Shown here piece by piece: positions 39,414 through 45,387 of a DNA stretch of 45,387 bases (position 1 is the stretch's first letter; each line of letters opens with the position of its first letter). The notes under the pieces were generated by a model, which had not been told where the DNA came from, made no database searches, and saw only the letters and a list, made by a program, of their open reading frames with translations. Where the stretch lies: positions 1 to 45,387 of the forward strand of contig JAKAIZ010000003.1 in NCBI GenBank assembly GCA_021814065.1, given 5' to 3'. Both the position numbers and the translations under genes were made by a program. This DNA is from Nitrospirota bacterium. Lineage in GTDB: Bacteria > Nitrospirota > Thermodesulfovibrionia > Thermodesulfovibrionales > UBA6898.

Positions 39414-41141
39414 ATGGTCATTAAGAAGGTCTTTTCGGTAGTTGTTTTATTTCTGTTTTCTGCGTCTGTGGCAGCTGCAGCCGGGGAGACGCCGTCAGCG
39501 GCTGGGGCAGAAAAAAAGTCGGACGCTGACAAGGAGTATATCACCTTGCGCGTCCCTTTCTTTTCGGACCGCTTCTCCGCGTTTCCGGTCGCGCTGGTGA
39601 ACGGGGACCCGATTATGCTTGAAGACCTCAAGAAGGTGGTCGGGGCCCGTCACGAGGGCTTGAAAGAGGAAGAGAAGTCGGCCGTCATAGATTTTTCTCA
39701 TATGCTCGGCCAGCTGATAAACGCGAAGCTGATCGTGCAGGAGGGGAGAAATATCGGGCTTGACGAACTTCCGGAGGTGAAAGCGGCTATAGACAACTTC
39801 TCCAAGTCCACCATGCGGGAGATGCTGCAGAAGCGGCAGATTGCGGACATCAAGGCGGACGAGTCCGAAGCAGAAAGGATATACAAGGAATCGGTCAAGG
39901 AGTACAAGATCAAACTGGTCGTGTTCGACAAGGAAGATGCCGCCAAAAAGACCCGCGATGGGATAAAGGCGGGCAAGTCGTTTGAAGAACTCGTGGACAA
40001 GGCTGTGGCCGGGAATGAGGCGAAGAAGAAGGAAGAGGAGCATATGAAGGCCAAAGACCTTTCGCCCCAGATTGCGCAGGTTATTGCCGGGATGAAGGCT
40101 GGAGACGTGAGCGGCGTCGTGAAGGTTCCCGATGAAAAGGCCGGCGCCCGGTTTGCCCTGGTGAAACTCGAGGAGATCCGGTTCCCGGATGACCCGAAGG
40201 CAAAGGAGGAGGCCCGGAAAACGGCCCTCTCAGAAAAGCAGTGGGCGGCGCTGACCAAGTACAACAGGGCACTGGCCAAGAAGTATGTGAAGCTGGACAA
40301 GAAGGTCTTCGATTCCATAGATTACGCCACTCCAGGTAAAACCTTTGAGAGCTGGTTAACGGACAGGAGGGTCATCGCCCGGATAAAGGGAGACAAGCCC
40401 CTGACCGTCGGAGAACTAACCGCGGAGGTCCAGAGGAAATATTACCACGGCGTAGACGCCAAGTCTGCCAAGAGGATAACGAAACAAAGGATGATCGAGG
40501 TCTACGAATCGGTGGTCGCCAGGAAAATCCTGCTGCTGGAGGCGATGAAACAGGGCATCGACAAGACACAGGAGTACAAGGACAAGGTGAAGGAGTATGA
40601 GAACGGCGTGATATTCGGTATGTTCGTCAGGAAGGTCGTGGAGCCTGACAGCAAACTCAAAGAAGAGGAAGTCAAGGCGTACTATGATGATCACATCAAG
40701 GACTACACATACCCGGAAATGGTGCAGCTGAGCAGTCTTGTCTTTGCCAAGAGGCCGGAGGCTGAATCCGCGCTCGAAAAACTCCAGAAAGGAGACGACT
40801 TTTTGTGGGTGAAGGACAATGCTGAAGGTCAGGTGACCGGGACCGAAGACCCCCTGAGATTCGACGGCGCAACGCTTTTTGTCACTAATCTGCCTGATGA
40901 ACTGCAGAAGGTGGTCTCGGGCGCCAAGGCCGGCACGTATGGAATGTACTCGGCCACGGGCCAGTATTATGTCGTTTCCATACGCGACATAATACCCCCG
41001 AAGAAACAGCCTTACGAGGAGGTCAAGGAAGCGATTGCGAAGAAACTCTACAATGAGAAGATCAACAAGGTGACTGCAGATTGGGCTGCAAAACTCAGGG
41101 CGTCTTCCGAGATAAAGATTTACCTCTCGAATTCCAAATAA
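39414..41141 (+). CDS. SurA/PpiC-like periplasmic peptidyl-prolyl isomerase/chaperone
   Basis: Signal peptide; SurA-N-like VALVNGDPIMLEDLKKVV; parvulin-like segments (VVFDKEDAAKKTRDGIKAGKSFEELVDKAV... and SSLVFAKRPEAESALEKLQKGDDF...VSIRDIIPPKKQPYEEVKEAIAKKL). Confidence 0.8.
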   Translation: MVIKKVFSVVVLFLFSASVAAAAGETPSAAGAEKKSDADKEYITLRVPFFSDRFSAFPVALVNGDPIMLEDLKKVVGARHEGLKEEEKSAVIDFSHMLGQLINAKLIVQEGRNIGLDELPEVKAAIDNFSKSTMREMLQKRQIADIKADESEAERIYKESVKEYKIKLVVFDKEDAAKKTRDGIKAGKSFEELVDKAVAGNEAKKKEEEHMKAKDLSPQIAQVIAGMKAGDVSGVVKVPDEKAGARFALVKLEEIRFPDDPKAKEEARKTALSEKQWAALTKYNRALAKKYVKLDKKVFDSIDYATPGKTFESWLTDRRVIARIKGDKPLTVGELTAEVQRKYYHGVDAKSAKRITKQRMIEVYESVVARKILLLEAMKQGIDKTQEYKDKVKEYENGVIFGMFVRKVVEPDSKLKEEEVKAYYDDHIKDYTYPEMVQLSSLVFAKRPEAESALEKLQKGDDFLWVKDNAEGQVTGTEDPLRFDGATLFVTNLPDELQKVVSGAKAGTYGMYSATGQYYVVSIRDIIPPKKQPYEEVKEAIAKKLYNEKINKVTADWAAKLRASSEIKIYLSNSK

Positions 41142-41154
41142 GCGAGGAGATGAA

Positions 41155-43137
41155 ATGGGCATAATACGTATCACCAAGAGGACCGCGCTGGTAGGGATGT
41201 TAGCCTTCCTTTGCGGGCTCATTCTTTATTCCGTAAACGGCACTGCCCTTGCGCAGAAGAAGTTTGCGAGCAAGGGCTGTCTCGATTGTCATACAAAATT
41301 TGCTGATAAGTATATGGGGATGAAAGATGTGCATGCCGTGGTGAAGGAGAAGAATTGCGAGGCGTGCCATCTAAGACACGGAAGGGTCCCGAAGCTGATC
41401 CTCAAGAATACCGGAAACGAGGTCTGTTATCCCTGCCACAGCAAAGAGAAGATCGGGATGGACAAGTCCCACGTGCATACTGCGGTGAAACTCGGGAAAT
41501 GTACCCTCTGCCACGACCCGCATGCCTCACAATCGAGCCATCTGTTGAAGGCCGAGGGCAACGACGTCTGTTATCTCTGCCACAAGAAGGAAGACTACCA
41601 AAAGAAGGTGGTGCATAAGGTCCTCGAGACAACCGGCTGCAGGACCTGTCATCTTGCGCACAGCTCCGATCAAAAGGGGCTCCTAAAGCAAGCGGAGACG
41701 CCCCTATGCCTTTCGTGTCACGACAAGGGGAAGGACTCCTTCAAGAAGGCCCACGAGAACTACCCAGTCGAGACCAAACCCTGCACGATATGCCATAACC
41801 CACATTCATCGTCCCAGCCGAAGCTTCTCAAGACGAGTACTCACAACCCGGTCGCATCGTCGGGCTGCGACATGTGCCATAACCCTCCCGCTTCCCAGAA
41901 GCCTTTCGAGACAACGAAAAGCGGGAGCGATTTATGCGTTACCTGCCACGACATAGCGGCACTGAAGGCCGGCGGCACCTTTGAACATCCGCCTTTCCAG
42001 GGCGGAATGTGCGGTTCCTGTCATGACCCTCACGCCTCGGAAAACCCGAAGCTGCTCGCCCGGGAAGGGAACAAACTCTGTTTCTCCTGCCATGCAGATA
42101 AAGAGGCGAAGGTCGCGACCCCGCACGGTGCGGTGATCAGCGGGAAAGGATGTCTTTCCTGCCATATGCCCCATGCGGCAAAGAACGAAAAACTCCTCGT
42201 GGCAAAAGGCGGTGAACTCTGCTTTACCTGTCACGCCAAGGTGAAAGAGAGCGAGAATGCGAAGGACGTGCATATGCCGTTTAAGCAGCAGATGTGCACG
42301 TCATGCCACAATCCTCACGGCTCCGACTACGGCCTCATGCTGAAGAACAGGATGGACAAGGTCTGCTACTCCTGCCACGTCGATGCCGAGGCGAGGTTCC
42401 TTCAGGTGTATACCCACAAGCCGGTCACAGACGGTCTCTGCAACTCCTGTCACGACGGGCATAGTACAAATGGAAATAAGCTCCTGAAAGAGACCGGCTC
42501 GAAGCTTTGTGCGCAATGCCACAAGGTCCTCATGAAAGAGGCAGGCACCAGCGGCGGATCTACTCATGTGCCTTTTAAAGAGGGGATGTGCCTGACCTGC
42601 CACAGCCCGCATGGAAGCCCCAACGTAGGCATGACCGTGGAGAGGCAGGACAAGCTCTGTTTCTCCTGCCATAGCGAGCTTGGTGAAACGATAAAGGGAG
42701 GGGTGAGCAAACACTCGCCCGTTGTGAACGGCCAATGCACAAAGTGCCATAATCCTCACCGGTCGAAATTGAGCAAGCTGAGGGTTGCCGAGGGTCCTGA
42801 TCTCTGTCTGACCTGTCACAAGGACCTGAAGGCGAAGATGGAGAAGGAGAAGGCCCATCCCCCAGCGGCAAGCGACTGCCTGCGGTGCCATAAGCCACAC
42901 AGTTCGTCACAGCCGAGGCTTGTTGCCCAGCCGCTCCTGCAACTCTGCGGCGACTGTCACGACCTGAAGGGGGCCTCCTTCGGAAAGGCGCATATCGGGA
43001 TCGATCCGGCGGTTATGAATTGTGTGAGCTGCCATACACCCCACGCGTCGAAGGACCCGAAACTGTTCAAGGAAAATGTCCATCCTCCCTTTGCCGGGAG
43101 GTCATGTGAAGAATGCCATGTGGTGGAAAAGCGATGA
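41155..43137 (+). CDS. 26-heme c-type cytochrome
   Basis: 660 aa; 26 CxxCH motifs counted by eye; repeated CxxCHxPH doubled-CXXCH pattern; N-terminal TM/signal sequence. Confidence 0.92.
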   Translation: MGIIRITKRTALVGMLAFLCGLILYSVNGTALAQKKFASKGCLDCHTKFADKYMGMKDVHAVVKEKNCEACHLRHGRVPKLILKNTGNEVCYPCHSKEKIGMDKSHVHTAVKLGKCTLCHDPHASQSSHLLKAEGNDVCYLCHKKEDYQKKVVHKVLETTGCRTCHLAHSSDQKGLLKQAETPLCLSCHDKGKDSFKKAHENYPVETKPCTICHNPHSSSQPKLLKTSTHNPVASSGCDMCHNPPASQKPFETTKSGSDLCVTCHDIAALKAGGTFEHPPFQGGMCGSCHDPHASENPKLLAREGNKLCFSCHADKEAKVATPHGAVISGKGCLSCHMPHAAKNEKLLVAKGGELCFTCHAKVKESENAKDVHMPFKQQMCTSCHNPHGSDYGLMLKNRMDKVCYSCHVDAEARFLQVYTHKPVTDGLCNSCHDGHSTNGNKLLKETGSKLCAQCHKVLMKEAGTSGGSTHVPFKEGMCLTCHSPHGSPNVGMTVERQDKLCFSCHSELGETIKGGVSKHSPVVNGQCTKCHNPHRSKLSKLRVAEGPDLCLTCHKDLKAKMEKEKAHPPAASDCLRCHKPHSSSQPRLVAQPLLQLCGDCHDLKGASFGKAHIGIDPAVMNCVSCHTPHASKDPKLFKENVHPPFAGRSCEECHVVEKR

Positions 43138-43148
43138 AAGGAGAAGGT

Positions 43149-44429
43149 ATGAAACTGTACCGTCGATATAGATATGCGCTCGTCTTGTCCGTGGTCTGGC
43201 TTGTCTGTCTCGCAGCCCTGGCCCATGGCGAGGATAACAAGTTCAAACTGAAAATGGGCGCAAAGGGGAAGATCTGTCTGAACTGTCACGTGGACTTCCA
43301 GGACAAGATGAAGGACCCCTTTGTGCATACCCCCGTCAAGACCGGAGACTGCACCGGCTGCCACAGCCCCCATGCGTCTTCGCACGCAAAAATGCTTGCG
43401 GAACAGGTGAGCAAGGTCTGCGCCGGATGTCACGGCGAGATCGTCCCAAAAAATGCGGTCAGCGCGCACAAGGTAGTGGTCGAGGGCGGATGCATAAAGT
43501 GCCATGACCCGCACTCCGCTAAAAACAAGTTCAATCTGCTGAAGGCGGGCAACGAGCTCTGTTTCGGCTGCCACAAAGATATGGGAGATGCAGTCGGAAA
43601 GGTGAAGTTCAGGCATGCGCCTGTTGAGAAGGGATGTCTCACGTGTCATAACCCCCACGCTTCAGAGAAATCAGCGTTTCTGCTTACGGATGCCGTACCT
43701 TCTCTGTGTCTGGGGTGCCATAAAACGAACGCGCCGTCGTTTGCGAAGCAGCATATGAATTATCCTGTTGCAAAGGCCCGCTGCACGACCTGTCATAACC
43801 CTCACGGGTCCAACAGGGGCGGGATCCTCTATGACAATGTTCATCAGCCGGTCGCCAACAGGATGTGCAACCAGTGCCATATGGACCCTTCGTCGCCGAC
43901 TCCATTTGCAACGAAGAAGCCGGGGTACGAGTTGTGCCGGACATGTCACAGTAACGCCGTCAATGAGATGTTGGGCAAGAACAAGATCCACTGGCCGGTG
44001 CTTGGCAAGAAAGGCTGCCTAAACTGTCATAATCCGCACGCATCGACACAGGCTAAACTTCTGAGAGCGCCGATGATACCGCTCTGCAACACGTGTCATA
44101 ACGATACGATACAGAGGCAGGAACGCTCTCAGACCAAACATCCGCCGATACAGGAAGGCAACTGTACGATATGCCATAACCCGCACGCGTCGGACGCGGA
44201 TTTCCTCTTCGCCCAGCCGACGATTATCGGCGTCTGCAATACCTGCCACGACTGGAGGAACCATACCGGACACCCGCTTGGTGAAAAAGTCATGGATCCG
44301 AGGAACAGGAACGTGGCCGTAACATGTGAAAGCTGCCACCGGGCGCACGGCACCGAGAACAAGCATTTCATCTGGTTTACGCCGATGGATGAAATGTGCA
44401 CCCAGTGCCACAAACAGGTAGGGAGGTGA
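43149..44429 (+). CDS. 16-heme c-type cytochrome
   Basis: ATG at 43149 with upstream AAAGGAG; 16 CxxCH motifs counted by eye; doubled-CXXCH repeats (CHNPHAS). Confidence 0.92.
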   Translation: MKLYRRYRYALVLSVVWLVCLAALAHGEDNKFKLKMGAKGKICLNCHVDFQDKMKDPFVHTPVKTGDCTGCHSPHASSHAKMLAEQVSKVCAGCHGEIVPKNAVSAHKVVVEGGCIKCHDPHSAKNKFNLLKAGNELCFGCHKDMGDAVGKVKFRHAPVEKGCLTCHNPHASEKSAFLLTDAVPSLCLGCHKTNAPSFAKQHMNYPVAKARCTTCHNPHGSNRGGILYDNVHQPVANRMCNQCHMDPSSPTPFATKKPGYELCRTCHSNAVNEMLGKNKIHWPVLGKKGCLNCHNPHASTQAKLLRAPMIPLCNTCHNDTIQRQERSQTKHPPIQEGNCTICHNPHASDADFLFAQPTIIGVCNTCHDWRNHTGHPLGEKVMDPRNRNVAVTCESCHRAHGTENKHFIWFTPMDEMCTQCHKQVGR

Positions 44430-44433
44430 TCCA

Positions 44434-45339
44434 ATGACAAGAACGTATATAAAAATCTTTGTTGTAGTTTTCGTGCTTTCGCTGGCGACCGCTTCATTCG
44501 GCGCCGCGGTGCAGATGATTTTCAGTTCCTCGGTCTATGGCGACGCTAAGGGAAACGGGTTGAAGCTCCCCGAAGGTGTCGCCTGCAGGGGGAATGTCCT
44601 AGTAGTTGCCGATACTGGAAACGGCCGGCTGCTGAAATACACGGTCGACGGCTCGACGGTAAAAGGCGGGCAGGAGATCAAGGTTGCGGAAGCGACAGAC
44701 CCCGTGAAGGTGCAGATGAATTCCAAGGGCGATATTTTCGTCCTGGACGGAAAACTGCACCGGATTGCCCGGCTTTCTCCTGAGGGGATATTCAAGGGTT
44801 ATATCGATCCTGCCGGCGTGCCGTCTCCTTCTGAGTTTATCACCAAGAGCTTCAAGATCGATGGCGCGGACAATATCTATATCCTCGATGTATTTTCCGG
44901 GCGCGTACTTGTCCTTGATCCCTCGGGAAAGTACGTGAGGCAGGTGGCGTTCCCGGAGAACTACGGATTCATCACGGACCTTGCAGTGGACCAGAAGGGC
45001 GACATTTATCTTCTCGACGGCGCAGACGCAAGGGTATATGAGGCGCAGGGAGACGGCTCGAAGGGATTCTCTGCGGTGACGAAGGATATGGAGCAGGACA
45101 TGAATTTCCCTGCAAATATGATCGTGGACAACAGCGGACAATTGTACCTTGCCGACCAGAACGGCGGCGGCGTGGTGGTCCTCGGACCGGACGGCTCTTT
45201 CAGGGGCCGCCCGATCGTCTTCGGATGGAAAGAAGGTCTTGTCCGGTATCCGGCTGAGCTTTCCATCAATGAAAACGGGGTCTTCTTTGTGGCAGACAGG
45301 GAAAACAGCCGCGTTCAGGTTTACACGCTGGTGAAATGA
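44434..45339 (+). CDS. Secreted NHL/6-bladed beta-propeller protein
   Basis: Signal peptide MTRTYIKIFVVVFVLSLATASFGA; NHL repeats (LPEGVACRGNVLVVADTGNGRLLKYTVDG; FVADRENSRVQVYTLVK). Confidence 0.85.
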   Translation: MTRTYIKIFVVVFVLSLATASFGAAVQMIFSSSVYGDAKGNGLKLPEGVACRGNVLVVADTGNGRLLKYTVDGSTVKGGQEIKVAEATDPVKVQMNSKGDIFVLDGKLHRIARLSPEGIFKGYIDPAGVPSPSEFITKSFKIDGADNIYILDVFSGRVLVLDPSGKYVRQVAFPENYGFITDLAVDQKGDIYLLDGADARVYEAQGDGSKGFSAVTKDMEQDMNFPANMIVDNSGQLYLADQNGGGVVVLGPDGSFRGRPIVFGWKEGLVRYPAELSINENGVFFVADRENSRVQVYTLVK

Positions 45340-45387
45340 TGAAGAGCGCGAAAAGTTTGCTGCTGGGCATCCTTGCAGGGGCGGTCC
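45336..45387 (+). CDS. Truncated ORF beginning with a signal-peptide-like sequence
   Basis: ATGATGAAGAGCGCG... = MMKSAKSLLLGILAGAV, overlapping the stop of the upstream gene; runs off the window end. Confidence 0.5.
   Translation, partial: MMKSAKSLLLGILAGAV

Noticed and set aside
42301-42900. Long minus-strand ORFs across the multiheme cytochrome genes (e.g. 42301-42900, 42957-43658, 44019-44411)
   Set aside because: Antisense of GC-rich repetitive CxxCH coding sequence; products show no recognisable fold while the plus strand encodes clear cytochromes
41155-44429. Apparent tandem DNA repeats in the cytochrome genes
   Set aside because: Periodic similarity comes from repeated CxxCHxPH codons with divergent spacing, not from satellite or CRISPR repeats

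Overview
45.4-kb bacterial chromosomal window with two parts. (A) About 1-26.6 kb is mostly housekeeping and regulatory: the rod-shape operon on the minus strand (rodA partial, mrdA, mreD, mreC, mreB), an alpha-glucan phosphorylase, an inositol-monophosphatase-family protein, two M16 peptidases, a GGDEF protein, a MgtE_N/CBS protein overlapping an NRAMP-like transporter, mtnA, a polyprenyl synthetase, an AMMECR1 protein, a DUF4388-DnaJ-TPR protein, a PhnD-like lipoprotein with a heme-c-motif histidine kinase and a sigma54 response regulator, a receiver-PilZ protein, and a second two-component operon whose regulator ends in a HEPN/DUF4145-like domain. (B) About 29.9 kb to the window end is a locus for extracellular electron transfer / cytochrome nanowires: a beta-propeller protein, two tandem OmcS-like hexaheme cytochromes (6 CxxCH each), a YVTN-propeller lipoprotein, a 733-aa outer-membrane barrel candidate with a discoidin-like insert, two CsgG/GNA1162-like lipoproteins, a SurA/PpiC-like prolyl isomerase, a 26-CxxCH and a 16-CxxCH cytochrome, another propeller protein and a truncated ORF. 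The most notable observation is that the first OmcS-like gene is preceded by a GEMM-I riboswitch carrying A at the position equivalent to G20 of Vc2, the signature of 3',3'-cGAMP riboswitches. The only GGDEF protein in the window (10633-11958) carries Ser at the guanine-recognition Asp position (GS instead of GD), the signature reported for Hypr cGAMP synthases. Together they suggest a cGAMP-controlled nanowire circuit. All calls were made by eye from sequence motifs; no searches were run.
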